From assembly GCA_030549775.1 (NCBI GenBank), contig CM060175.1, positions 100,673,438-100,737,437 of the forward strand: DNA of 64,000 bases. The letters are read 5' to 3'. The translations under genes and the position numbers were made by a program. The notes below the pieces were generated by a model. The model was given only the letters and a program-made list of their open reading frames with translations, was not told where the DNA came from and did not search any database. Each line of letters begins with the position of its first letter. Position 1 is the first letter of the stretch. The stretch is from Tamarix chinensis. Its lineage: Eukaryota > Streptophyta > Magnoliopsida > Caryophyllales > Tamaricaceae. This document shows, in pieces, positions 1 to 11,682 of this stretch.

Positions 1-1230
1 ATTTGCATAGAACCAAATCCAAACCAATTAGATTAAAACATAACTTAAATGATTTAAGACCCAAAGACAGAAATCGATTAGATAAAAGACGCATAGCAAA
101 AATTAATTTTATAAAACCATCCCCAAATATTAGGGTTTTTAATGCATAAACTACGAATCGACCAAATCACTTCGATTATCTCAAATTGATAATTTTAAAC
201 ACAATTAAACTAATTTGAGACAAACCTATATAATTAATTTCAACAAAACAATCTTCCTAGTAGCCAATTTAAGACTATCCATATTCACAATTAGGGCTTT
301 AAAGCCCACAACACAAACTCGGGTAATTCAAATTAATTAATTCAAATTAAAGGTATTAGAAAGCAATTAGGATCATTTCAACTATTTCTACAAATTTAAT
401 TTTAGAAAAATAATTATACACATGATCAATTTCATAATCTCACTTGAAATCTAGGGTTTTAGGCCCGAAAATACAATTTGGTAAAATTCTATAAATTTAA
501 TCAAATTGAATGTTTAGAAATGCAATTAAACACATTTTATAATATATCAAATAATCAATTGATCAAAACTACTAAAAGAAATACCCAATTTAGCACAATT
601 AGGGTTTTTGAGCCCGGAACACAAATCTGATCAATTCTTGCTAAAATATATAAATTGGCGGTTCGAAAATGTAATTAAATATATTCTGATATAAATTATA
701 TACTCAGTCGAATAAAACAACCCGATCGCACAATCCAATTTAGTCCCGGAAGAGTTTTGACCTAAAAATCCAATTCCGATTAATTACGCACAATTTTTAC
801 AAATCAACACTACCGATATGAAATTAAATACATTTTAAACGATATTGTAAAATCAATTGAGTGAAACGCCTCAATTATGCGACCCAATTTTATCACATAC
901 GAATTTTGACCTAGAAATCAAATTCCGATAAATTCTGCATAAATTTCTCAAATTGGCAGTTCCGACATGAAATTAGATACATTTAAAAACATATTGTATA
1001 ATCAATTTATCCAAAATTGCCAAAACGGACGAATCCAAAAAAATTTAGGCATAACCCGGCCAAAAATTCAATTTTCTAAAATTCCAACATAACCATACAA
1101 TTAACCTATCCAAATCATTCTCGCAGCACATATATACATAACCAAACAGTTAATTTAGCTTATCACAAGCTAAATCATACTCAATTAAATCAAATCAATG
1201 TTAGGGTTTTTCTGAAAATTTATACCAATG
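1..1230. repeat. Diverged ~150-bp tandem repeat array
   Basis: A landmark 'TTAGGGTTTTT / GAGTTTTGACC'-like word recurs near 131, 291, 450, 600, 750, 900, 1050 and 1200, so spacing is about 160 bp twice and then about 150 bp five times. Each landmark is followed by related text (a gccc/gaccta word, an 'aattc' word, then 'caaattggcrgttc' and 'gaaattaaatacatttt'-like words). Units are strongly diverged. The array starts before the window. It could be a decayed satellite or a tandem block inside a long reverse-strand LTR that ends near 3412. No coding potential was seen. Confidence 0.6.
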
Positions 1231-1529
1231 TAACCAACACAAATCGGGACAAAGGAAGGCCAGAGAAGCTTCATCGGAGGCCAGGGGTGGCTCGCCGGTG
1301 GTTAGCCATGCTCGCCAGAGCCGGACGGCGGCTCAACACTGTTGCTATTGCAGGGGGCTGCTGCTTTGGCTGCTACTATAGCGACTGTTGTTGCGGCTGT
1401 TGTGGAGGTTGTGGCCGGCTGTGATGCATGGAAATGTTACTCAACCCACGTTTCGCGTTTCGAAAACGTTCAGGGACGGAAATGGGGGAAGGAAACGGGG
1501 GAGCGGCTTCTGTCTGCTAGACGTACAAG

Positions 1530-1875
1530 CCTAGTATTAAAAACCGGACCGGACCGGCCGGTCTGACCAGTGAACCGGCGAACCGGTCGGGTCACCGGTT
1601 AAATTTTATATGTCGGTTTTTAAGATCTCGAAACTAGTCAAAACCGGTCAAAAACCGGTCGGACCAGTGAAAACCGGTGAACCGGTCAAAAAACCGGTCT
1701 TAGAACCGGTCGGGAGCCGGTCACATTTATGTAGAGTTTAATTTTCTATATATTTCATATTTTTTGACTTAAAATGTACCACTGGTTCGACCAGTCCAAA
1801 CCACTGGTTCGACCACTAAACCAGTGAACCAGTGATGAGACCGGTTCGATGACCGGTCCGGTTTTTAAAACTATG
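1530..1875. mobile_element. hAT-like MITE rich in CCGGT words
   Basis: The ends form a terminal inverted repeat: left CCTAGTATTAAAAACCGG, right (reverse complement) CATAGTTTTAAAAACCGG. It is flanked by a perfect 8-bp direct repeat CGTACAAG (1522-1529 and 1876-1883). An 8-bp target-site duplication with short TIRs fits the hAT superfamily. The interior is built of many AACCGGT / ACCGGTC / CACTGGTT words in both orientations. The 346-bp element has no open frame and depends on a transposase elsewhere. Confidence 0.75.
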
Positions 1876-1883
1876 CGTACAAG

Positions 1884-2394
1884 TAGAGTCAGCCCCACAC
1901 ATCGGCCTAGCCAAGCCACACGACGATCCAACATATCGGCTGGCTAGCTGTATGAAATTATATATAATATAATTACTATTCATGTAGCATCCAACTGTGT
2001 TGGGAACTTCTTTTCAGTTGCACTGCAGCGTAAACATGTATATGTGCATGGTCCATATGGAGACAAGTGATTGTTAGTAGGAAAATATTTGGGAACTTCT
2101 TTTCGGTTTAAAATTTATTTTAAAATATATTTCATTAATTTTTTATTAAAAATAATTATTAATAATTAAAATTAATTAATATAAGAATTAATTTTATAAA
2201 TTTTTTATTTTTCTCTTTTAATTTTAATAAGTTTAATCTATTATATATATATATATATATATACATTTATATATATATATATATATATATATTAATGTTT
2301 CCTAACATCCCTGTTTCCTAAATTTTTAACAAATGACGTTTCCGCGTTTCGTTCCGTCCCCGTTTCCCCGTCCCCGTCCCCGTGCAACCCTGGT
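1884..2394. other. AT-rich filler plus CG-rich repeat edge
   Basis: No gene seen. Contents: a TA microsatellite interrupted once (about 2240-2293) and an edge rich in CGTTTC and GTCCCCGT words (2335-2385). The latter resembles the text at 1450-1500, suggesting that 1436-2394 is one older insertion into the surrounding CT-rich block, itself hit by the MITE at 1530-1875. The ends of this older insertion do not form a clear TIR. Confidence 0.4.
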
Positions 2395-3412
2395 GGCCGG
2401 CGGTCGCGTAGCCGGTGGTGGCTGGCGAGGCGGCTGGAGCAGGGAGGAGCTGGGGAGAAGGAGGCTAGCTGGGGTTTCCACGCATAGGGAAGGGTCGGGA
2501 GCAGGGGAGACGGGAAAATGAAAGAGAAGAGAAGGGAGAGAAGAGAAAAGGAAAAGAAGAGGGGTGTCCGACGGGTTGGTCTCGTTTTTTTTAAAACCAA
2601 ATACACTACAAAATAAATATTAAATATGTAAAATTATTAATAGATGATTTTATCTAAAATTTATTTCAAAACAATCTGAACGCTTAAAATTAATAAAAAA
2701 GCTATATAAAGAATTTCATAAACATTTTCAGAAGAATTTACCAATGAACGTAAAAATTCATATTATTTACAGAAGTATATTATAAGACCTCGAAAAATTA
2801 TTTAAAAGCATATAATAAAATATTTAAGTCAAATTCTAATAAACCGAGACTAGTTTAAATAATTTTCAAAATCGGTTTTTTGTAAATCAAAAAGCGTAAA
2901 ACAGAAGAAAATTAATTTCGGAAATAAATTCATAAATAATCTCCAAAAAACCTTTTTACTTTAAAACTTTCCGAAAATATTAACGATTTTCAAAAACGAA
3001 TAAATTTAAAGTCGGAATTGTTTTCTACGGATAAAATTATTAAAATAAATTTAACTATTTAAGCAGAAATTTTATAACGAAATATAACTCCAAAATAAAG
3101 TCGAAATCGCATGACGAAGTTATAATCGAGAATGAATATAAAATATTAAAGTCAAAATATGAGAAATAATGGGAATACATATTTTTAACCAAAAATTGAA
3201 TTCATAAGAATATAATAAAATCATTGTCGTGAACGAATTTATCTAGAATGGTTCGTAACGACAACGATTAATTAAATTCAAATATGAATTCAAAATCGTC
3301 GATAAATCCGTAAAACGAATCAAAATTAAAATAATTAATTATTTACATCAAATTACGCTAAAAAAATCATTAAACTTAATAAATTTAGATTTTAAAAATA
3401 CGGGGTATTACA

Positions 3413-4498
3413 CGTGGTTGTGTAGGGTAGAGGCCGCGAAGGGGGAAGGAAAAAGAAGGAGGGTGGCTATAGGGGCATGTGGGGGTGGCTTGGTGGTGCA
3501 GGGAGGTAGTAGGGGTGGCAGGAGGTGTCATAGGTTGTTGTTTAGGCGGTGACGGTGGTGATTGGCGGTGGCAAAGTGAAAACAAGGGAGGGGAGAAGAG
3601 GGGAAGGAAGGGAGAAAGAGGGCTCGACAGGCAAGGAAGGAAGGATCTCGGGGGAGGAAAATGGGCAGGGGAGAAGAAGAAAAATAAGAGGAAGAGGTGA
3701 GCCACCGACTGGGGATTATGGTTGTAGGTGGTAGGGTGGTAGTTGCAAGGAGAAGGAAGAGAAGAAAAAGGGAAGGAAGGGGCATGCAGTGTAGGGCATG
3801 TATGGCCCAAAAATGGAAGGAAAGGGTGGGGGAGAGAGTGGGAGAGAGTGGGAAAGGGAGTAGGGTTATAGAGATAGTAGCAGGTGGTGGAAGGTGACTG
3901 TGCAGGCTGACATGGCATGCGGGGCTTGGTCGGAGGCTGAAGAAGAAGAGAAGAGGAAGAAGGAAAGAAACAAAGTATGTTGGTCGAGTATGAGCCGGCC
4001 TGCGCACAAGGGAGAGGGGAGAAAGAAAAGAAATACTAGGCTGGCCCAGTCGGGGGGAAGGAAGAAGAGAAAAGAAAGAAGGGAGATAGGCTAGAGCGGG
4101 CGTCGCACAGGAGAGGGAGAAGAAGGGAAGGGAGGGAGTGGGTTTGCCAGCAGCCTAGCGTAGGGAGGAGGGAATCGCAGGCCTGGCTGCCCAAAGGGAA
4201 AGAAAAAGGGAAAAGTAGGAAAAGAAGAAAATAAGAAAGGAAATAAAAGGAGAAAGAAAAAGGAAAAAGGAAAATGAGAAGAAATAAAATAAAATAATTT
4301 TTAAAATAATTAAATTTAATATTTTTGATATATAAATTAATTTAATAATTTATTTTATTATAATTTATTATATATTCTTATCCATTTTTATATACTCAAA
4401 AATCCAAAAAATAATTAAATTAAATAAATTTAAAAGTTAATTTATCCTAATAAGAGTTATGTATTAAATTCTAGGTTTTTAAAATTTTGGGGTATTAT
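3413..4498 (-). mobile_element. Truncated long LTR-like repeat (reverse strand)
   Basis: On the - strand the sequence starts near 4498 with TATAATACCCCAAAATTTT. This matches the left end of the element at 4787 (TGTAATACTCAAAATTTTT), including a shared downstream word AAAACCTAgAATTTAATA. It then runs through AT-rich DNA into a CT-rich block (GA-rich on +, 3420-4270). It is cut at 3412 by the terminus of the neighbouring repeat. The open frames in it are products of the strand composition bias. Confidence 0.5.
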
Positions 4499-4786
4499 AA
4501 TTATCACTAGTGGACCGATAAATATTCTACATCTAGGCCTGGGTCAATGATATTTTGCTTTAAGTGATTAGTATTTTATTTGTATCTTATTTGATAGGTA
4601 TCACATATGCATCCATGCACTACCCACGTGACACTCCTAGCTTACTACTACTCGACTAACCTAGATTTCATAAAAACCCCAGTCCTTTGACTCAGAACAT
4701 CCACACCCTCCAATGACTCTCGGGACTTCCAACATTTTTTCACCAACCTAAGAGTGACCTTAGAAGCCTCATATTCATGGTCATGG
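4499..4786. other. Unassigned flank between two repeats
   Basis: No gene, tRNA or known motif recognised. It is the left target-side sequence of the repeat beginning at 4787; its last five bases CATGG pair with TATGG at 10532-10536. Confidence 0.5.
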
Positions 4787-7226
4787 TGTAATACTCAAAA
4801 TTTTTAAAACCTAAAATTTAATAATTAAACCCTTAGTTGGAATAATTTAATCTTAAATTATTAATTTAATAATTTTATGAACCTTTGATTTATAAAAATA
4901 AATAGGATTATTTAATAAATTAAAATGAATAATTTATTATTTTATCATACTCTTTTTATAAAAAAATTCCTATACCTATAATTTTACTAAAATTATCATC
5001 TTAAATTAATACTTTAAATTTTGGATAAATTAATTTAATAAATTAATTTTTCCATCAACCTAATTTCTAATCCAAACTCTAAAAATAATTTTATTTTTCT
5101 TTTCTCCTTTTTCCTTCCTTTTTCCTTTTCTTTCTTCTTTGGGCCAACTAGCTTCCTTCCCCTTTTTCTCCCACCTGGCCGAAGCCCCCTTTCTCTCATT
5201 TCTCCTTCTCCTTTCCCCGCGCGGTCCAGTCCGCTTCATCCTCTTCCTTCCTTTCTTTATTTCCTTCTATTCTCCCCCATTGGGCCATCCCAACTCTCCC
5301 CCTTTTCTTTTTCTTTTCTCCCTTATGGGTCGGCTTTCCCGACCTCCCTCTTCTTCTTCCCCTTCTTCCTTCTACTCCCTTGCAATGCCGAGCAAAATGC
5401 CCCTTACCTACACCACACACGCCTGCCACCAACCCCCTGCACCTACCATCCTAGCCTGCAACCCCTCTCTCTCTCCCATCCCTTTCCTTCTATTTTTATC
5501 CATGCACGCCCTCAGCAACCCCTTCCTACATGCCCCTTTCCTTTCCCCTTTCTTCTTCCTCTCCCAGCCACCCTTGCATATTGCTTGGTAACTTTCTCCC
5601 TGTACCCACCTAAACCCTACACCGAGTCTACCTCTCTCCTCCTCTTCATTTTCTTCCCCTTCTCCTCTTCTCCTCTTCCCCATCAAGCCTTTCTCTCCTT
5701 TCTTGATCTCCCTTTCCTTTTTTCCTTCCTCTTCTCCCCTATTTATGTTACGCCACCCCTAGACGCCGTCTCCACTACCCAATCAGCCACCACACCAGCT
5801 CCCCTACCTCCCTGCACTACCTCAAGCAACCACCACATGCCCCTACAACTAACTCCCCCTTTCTTTCTTTTTTTCCTCCTCTCAGCCACCACTCTACACT
5901 GCCACCTTGTGTCGTTTTCTCCCCTCTTTTGCTTCCTACGAAGCCACCCTCAGCCACCTGACACCACCCCTACACCCACCTGCCTCAACTTGCCTGAACT
6001 TCCCCTTGCAGCCTTCTTTTTCTCCTTATTCTTTTCCTTTCTTCCTCTTCTCCCTCCCTTCTTTGAACCATCTTTTCATCAACTATTGCTGTCTTCTCTA
6101 CCGCCTTGAGTTGCCACTCCATGATCACCAACCATCACCTACACCCTGCCATCCGTCCTGCATCGAACAACCAACCCAACTCCCCAACATCATCCCCTCA
6201 ACCCCTTACCCGAGACCCTTTCCCCCTTCATCTAAAATTTCCTCCCCCTAATTTCCACCCTTTTTGTGCATGCATTCTCATGATGCCTATGCATCATGAA
6301 TGGTGCTTCATAATTTTAGGATTACTTAACTAATTTTGAGGTATAATATGGTTTAGTAATAATATGTAAGCATTTTTGAAAAAAAAATATTCTTTTAATT
6401 ATTTACTGATAATATGTTACTTGTGACATTATTTTAGGTATAATTTTTACTAATCAAAGCTTAAGCTTTTAAACCAAGATACGAGTAAAGTTTGGTTGTT
6501 GCCAGAAATAAGGTAACCGTTATACCCTACTAAAATATATGGATTTACGTATTTTAGCATATTAGGGTTTTGGTATGTGTTTTATGTGTATATGATGTGT
6601 TGTTAACTATCTTATGATTTTTAATGTTATGTTGAAAGATAGGAAGAAAAGTATGCTATCTTGTATGAAATGTGACTTGTGTGGAAATGGTGGTTAAGAC
6701 AAGGGATTGATGTTAATAATGATGTTATGTGCATATGCAAACTATGCTAAGTAAATATGGACGCTTTTAGTAGAAATAATGCTAATACAAGACCTAGGGA
6801 TATTTTGTTCATTTGGACATATCATAATATTTAAACCTAAATGAGATGCTTAAGGTGTTATATTTGATGTTAAAAAGGAATATAGAAGTTTGGTGGAGTA
6901 TAATTATAAGTGTTAGTTGAAATATCCACATTTATGGCCTAGGGGTAATTGGTAATTTGCATGTATGGTGTTGATTACTATATTGAAATGCATGCTAAGG
7001 GTTATGGAATGTTAAAAATGATGATAGGATTTTGTAACATTAAAAATAGTTGTTCCATCATGAAAAATATTATTTTATGTTCTAAGGCCATTTTAGTAAT
7101 TTTACATGTTCATAAGGAGTGACCTAAATAAATATGCATGGTAGATAATAATAGGTGTTAGGAATAATAATAATAATAAGAGTTTTGTGGTGTTAAATGA
7201 TGCAAGTGGGTCGTGGATATTAATAT

Positions 7227-7690
7227 TTTATGTGTTAAGGGTAATTTGTTAATTTTACAAGTAGCAAGGTAATTTGGTAATTTTACATGTAAGGGTAATT
7301 TGGTAATTTTACAAGTAGAAGATTAATTCAGTAATTTTACAAGTAGAAGGGTAATTTGGTAATTTTACAAGTAAGAAGGGTAATTCAATAATTTTACAAG
7401 TAAGAAGGGTAATTCAATAATTTCATAAGTAAGAAGGGTAATTTGGTAATTCTACAAGTAAGATGGGTATTTTGGTGATTTTTTAAGTAAGAATGGTACT
7501 TTAGTAATTTGACAAGTAAGAAAGATATTTTAGTAATTTTACAAGTAAGAAAGGCATTTTGGTAATTTGGCAAGTAAAAAGGGCATTTTAATAAAATTAT
7601 AAGTGAGTGTATTTTAGCAATTTTGTATGTAAGAAGGGCATTTTATTAATTTTATAAGAAAAAAGGGGTAATTGGGTAATTTTGCACATA
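7227..7690. repeat. Minisatellite, ~29-bp unit, about 16 copies
   Basis: The unit reads approximately GGTAATTTGGTAATTTTACA followed by AGTAAGAAG. It is repeated head to tail with point changes and small indels. Single dispersed copies of 'RGGYATTTTAGTAATTTT' occur before and after the array (for example near 7090, 7805 and 8115), suggesting local expansion of a pre-existing word inside the LTR-like repeat. Confidence 0.8.
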
Positions 7691-8265
7691 ATATGGCAAC
7701 TAGTCTAACGAACCTTCATAGTAAGTAATAAGTGATGTTAAATAAGAGAATATGGGTTTATGGCCTTAGTGTCACCTATTTAAGTATAATCATGTATGTT
7801 ATAAGGCTAGGGTTATTTTAGTAAATTGGAGTGTATCTTAATGAATATGCATAGTTTAGGGGTAAGTTGGTAAATTAGGTTGTGCTATGATGTTATTTCC
7901 ATAAATATGCAAAAGGTACCTTAATTACTAATTATACACGAAAATGTGTGCTAGTTGCTTTAGAAGTGCATGTTAGGGTTTATGTGTAAATGATTATTTG
8001 GTGTATAGGGTACTTTAACTTTATAATCAATATAATAACCATGATATGTTAACCTAGTATGGTTGTTGATAATTAAAAATGAATATGACGAAAGTGGATG
8101 ATAAGAGGAAGCCTTAGCTTTAGGGGCATTTTAGTCATTTTAACCTAAGGTGTCTAAGTATGAGTGTTAGAACTTATGATGGCCTTAATAAACTATTTAA
8201 GTTAACATGGGCAATAATCCTATAATTAATTACTTAATAATAATGGAAACAAATAAAATGATTAA

Positions 8266-9004
8266 ATTTTCCAACCTTTTTTCTTGCCCATCGATGATCA
8301 AGTAGAGAACAAGTACCATCGTGTCATCTCCCAGGCTTATGAATATATTAGACCTAAGAGTGAACCTGTTGCTTGGTTAAGAGTAGTTTGGAATTCACTC
8401 ACCCTCCCAAGACACAGCTTTGTGCTTTGGTTGGTGTACAATCTAGACTACAAACTAAGAATAAACTTATCTAGTTTGGGATTTTGGAGGAAAATGTTTG
8501 TACTTTATGTCAAAGAATGCAGAATCTACTTCTTACCTATTCTTCTCCTGACCATTCTCCCAAGAAGTATGGCCACCTATGCTACACAAACTAGGATGTC
8601 ATCAACCTATACATGAGTGGGATGCTTTGCTCAGATGGAGCATGAATAAAGCAAGAGGGACAAAGATAAGGAGGAAACTGATTAGATTTATGTTCGCAGA
8701 TTCTGCTGATCATATTTGGGGGGAGTAGAATGCTAAGGTCTTCACCAACAACACCAACCCTCCTCATCAAATCAGAAGATAAATTTTAACTGATTTAGCT
8801 ACTATATCTGTAGCTTTTTTAGACTTTAACTCTTTTTAGAAACTCACATCCTCCATTGATGTGCTAGGTAGTCCTTAGCTTCTCTTTATGTGGGTGGATG
8901 CTAAGTGAAGTATGATAGCTAGTATGCTTTTCTTTTTTCATGTATAGTCTGAATTTTCCATTCAATTTTGGAATGAATATAAGCTACTTTATTTATAAAA
9001 AAAC
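8266..9004 (+). pseudogene. 5'-truncated LINE end with zf-RVT (RT zinc-binding) domain remnant
   Basis: Translation from about 8284 gives WLRVVWNSLTLPRHSFVLWL, typical of the zinc-binding domain after the reverse transcriptase in plant L1-type LINEs. One frame over is CTLCQRM (the C-x2-C pair), and further on HIWGE*NAKVF, matching the family's HIWxERNxRxF end with a stop at the Arg position. So it is a frameshifted, dead copy. It ends in an A-rich tail (8993-9008). It is flanked by AAAATGATTAA (8255-8265) and AAAATATTAA (9005-9014), a probable target-site duplication. The related repeat at 13648-16682 has the uninterrupted sequence at the equivalent place (near 15580). Confidence 0.7.
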
Positions 9005-10531
9005 AAAATATTAAGTATGTGATTGATGTATTTCTCAGGATCACATTGATTAAAACACTAACAGTTAAAATAAAAGACCTCAAGATTGGAAATTGTGACT
9101 CTTTATGGGTCGCTACCCTAAAGGCGTGGTTTAATATACAATTATTCTTGATTTTGCTAGTGTGCCTTAGTGCCCCACCTAGGCCTCACATCTTACTTTA
9201 TTTAGCTTTACGAACCTACTTAGGGGACATGCATGCTTATAAATTAGGTGTCATTGTTGGTAAGGGTATTGTGTGTCTTCATGCACTAGTATGACTAGAG
9301 TATCTTTGCATCCCTAGGTTGATAGCTGATAGAATATTATGTTGCTTGTATGAGCCAATATGACCGGTGTACGTTTGTGTCTCTTGGTTTGTGATATCCT
9401 CGTCGAGTTAATAAATGGAATTGGTGTGCTAGCTAAATAGAACAACATTGATCACTTATAGTAGAACACCATATAGGTCGAGACCATGTGGATTATATCC
9501 TCTCTACCCGTCCACTGGTTATAATAATAGCTAGGAGTGTTTTTTCCTCGAGTTGTATATAATTACAAGTCCACCAGTTATAATAATAGCCCAGTGTGTT
9601 TTACGCTAGGGTTGTATATGTTTACCGATCCACCAGTTATAATAGTGGCTAGGTGTGTTTTGCCCTAGAGTTGTATATCTTGTGCCCAGTCCACTGATTA
9701 TAATAGTGGGGTTCCTAAACCTACATGGATATAATTTGATAGATGACTATGATGAATATCTACTTAATGGCTTAAGTCTAGATAATGATGAATGTACTAT
9801 TATGACCTACTGTTATGATATGATAACGGCCTTGGTGCCTGTCTTTAAATTGAGCAGTGGAATGCATTGGTTGAGTATGATGTTGGATACTTAATTATAC
9901 TACAAAGAGCTTCACTTGGACGCTCTCTTGATAAGTGTTGTTAACTCTGAACAAATGAACTTAGTGATAGATGATCTTAAAGTATGTGTCAATTCTAATG
10001 ATTATTATATCTCGTTCTATATGTGTAATTTACTGTTCATATGTTTGATTGGTGTGTTACATGCGGGCCCTACCTTTTAGTTATGTATAAAGGGTTATTT
10101 AGTATCATAGTACTGAAGAGTTCCTTTCATGAGCCCCTACCTATTCAATGGGCAGTGTTCTTTGCAGGTTAGCCTGTAGCTGGATACAAGTTTTATCCTC
10201 GGGTTAAGAGTCCAGGGCTATTCAAAAAGATTTCAGCGTTTTCCTCTGAACTTATATTTTCCCTTGTTCAATGCTTTTATGTTGCAACCACTATTAGTGG
10301 ATTTCCATTTCTTGTAATTTAATTAATGTGCTACTCTAATTTAGTTTTGAAATCTTAGATCTGTAAAGTTTGTTCTCTTATTTTAAGCCTTAACACTTGT
10401 TACTAGAATAGTGGAGGAAAATCGGTCTGGTACTAAAGTGTGGTGGTAGCATCCTTGAAATTTATTGTATTTGCTTCCTCTCAAATTTTAATAAACAAAA
10501 TTTTTCAATTGTAAATTTTAGGGGTGTTACA

Positions 10532-11649
10532 TATGGCCCGCTCTCCTTTTTCCCCCACCTATGATCTCCATCGCCCACCGGGGTTTTCCCTCGAAACCCT
10601 AATCTGGCCTATCTGGCCCTTACCTCTCACCTTCTTACTTAGCCCACATCTTCCATAATTCAAGTACCATCACCATACTTAACCTAACTCCAAACCTTAT
10701 GGCCCAACTCCCTCAACTCACCTATGTGATAATGACCTCCTAACTAGTCACCCCTGAAAACCTCGATATCCCCTTTTTACTTTCATACCCCCCTTTCTTA
10801 CACAACTCTACCCTCCATTGGACTCAATCCATGTCCTCCATGTGGTATACCCCTCCTCACAACTCCAGTATACAACCAAATTCCTCAACCTTTCCCCACA
10901 ACACACCATATATTTAGGGTTGATCCCTCGAAAACCCTAGTTTATGCCCCGTTCACCTTCCCATCTTCCCACGTACCAAAACTCCCTCAAGTACACTAAC
11001 CACCCTAAACACACTTTCTTCCCCATGATCAACTCCCAAACAAGGCCCCACCATATAAATCCCCCCCATGTAAAGCTCACACTCCCCGTGCAAAACTCAC
11101 TCTCCATGCAAGTTTTTGCCCTAAACCCTCACATTATCATTTCTCTTTGTCATTACTCCACATTATTTCATGAGATAACTAGAACACTTTTCGCATAACA
11201 TTTTACTCACTCTACATCCTTATTTATTTCATTTTCATTGGCCACTCAAGTCCCACCTAAGACATCTAAGCATAAGTACATTATTATTCAACCATGCAAT
11301 AGACTTATATCCACCCATAGTAAGACTTAGCCATACACACAAACAAGTAATGAGAGTCATGCATACCATTACCTTAGATCCTTGCAATCCAAGTTGAACC
11401 ACACATACTTAGTTCACATATACATATGTTTACACATAACACACAAAGAAACCCATTTCATAATCAATACTCATAGCACAACCCAAATCTTAACTATATC
11501 CTTACCTAGTTGGCTTTGGGCTTGAAGTAAGAGATCCTAAACTTCCTCATAGGGAATTATTGGTTCGATACCTGTAATAAGAGCATCAACTAAGTTATTT
11601 CACTTCTTTCCTACCCTTTTTTCCTTTTCTCCTTATTTTCTTAACCAAA

Positions 11650-11682
<33 letters not shown>

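Larger units (their letters stand above)
1231..3412 (-). mobile_element. Long LTR-like repeat, reverse strand, with nested insertions
   Basis: Position 3412 read on the - strand begins TGTAATACCCCG, a plant LTR-type terminus. About 800 bp of AT-rich sequence follows (2600-3400), then a CT-rich block (GA-rich on +) at 2395-2590 that appears to resume at 1240-1436. Between the two halves lie younger insertions, including the hAT-like MITE at 1530-1875. No gag or pol motif is visible. Open frames here are low-complexity artefacts. The left end is not defined, and the 150-bp array may belong to the same element. Confidence 0.4.
4787..10531 (+). mobile_element. Complete long LTR-like repeat (probable solo LTR, 5.7 kb)
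   Basis: Starts TGTAATACTC and ends GGGGTGTTACA, so the outermost bases are TG...CA and the last ~11 bp are inverted copies of each other. It is flanked by 5-bp near-identical repeats, CATGG (4782-4786) and TATGG (10532-10536), differing by one C/T. Order inside: AT-rich 300 bp, CT-rich block (5095-6240), minisatellite (7227-7690), inserted LINE end (8266-9004), then a zone with four '(gt)ccaccagttataataat' motifs (9500-9710). No gag, protease, RT or integrase is present. A solo LTR of a large-LTR Gypsy element is the simplest reading; a large non-autonomous derivative is possible. Confidence 0.6.

Noticed and set aside
3385..4094. Overlapping long frames on both strands (for example 177 and 159 codons).
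   Set aside because: Simultaneous open frames on both strands in a GA/CT-rich block of a repeat; no domains.
5139..6333. Chain of open frames (150, 174, 114 codons).
   Set aside because: Pyrimidine-rich LTR-like block; Phe/Leu/Ser/Pro only; no start context or domain.
11510..11580. B-box-like GGTTCGATACC with a possible upstream A-box, as a tRNA or SINE.
   Set aside because: The A-box is weak, no acceptor or anticodon stems pair, and there is no 3' tail.
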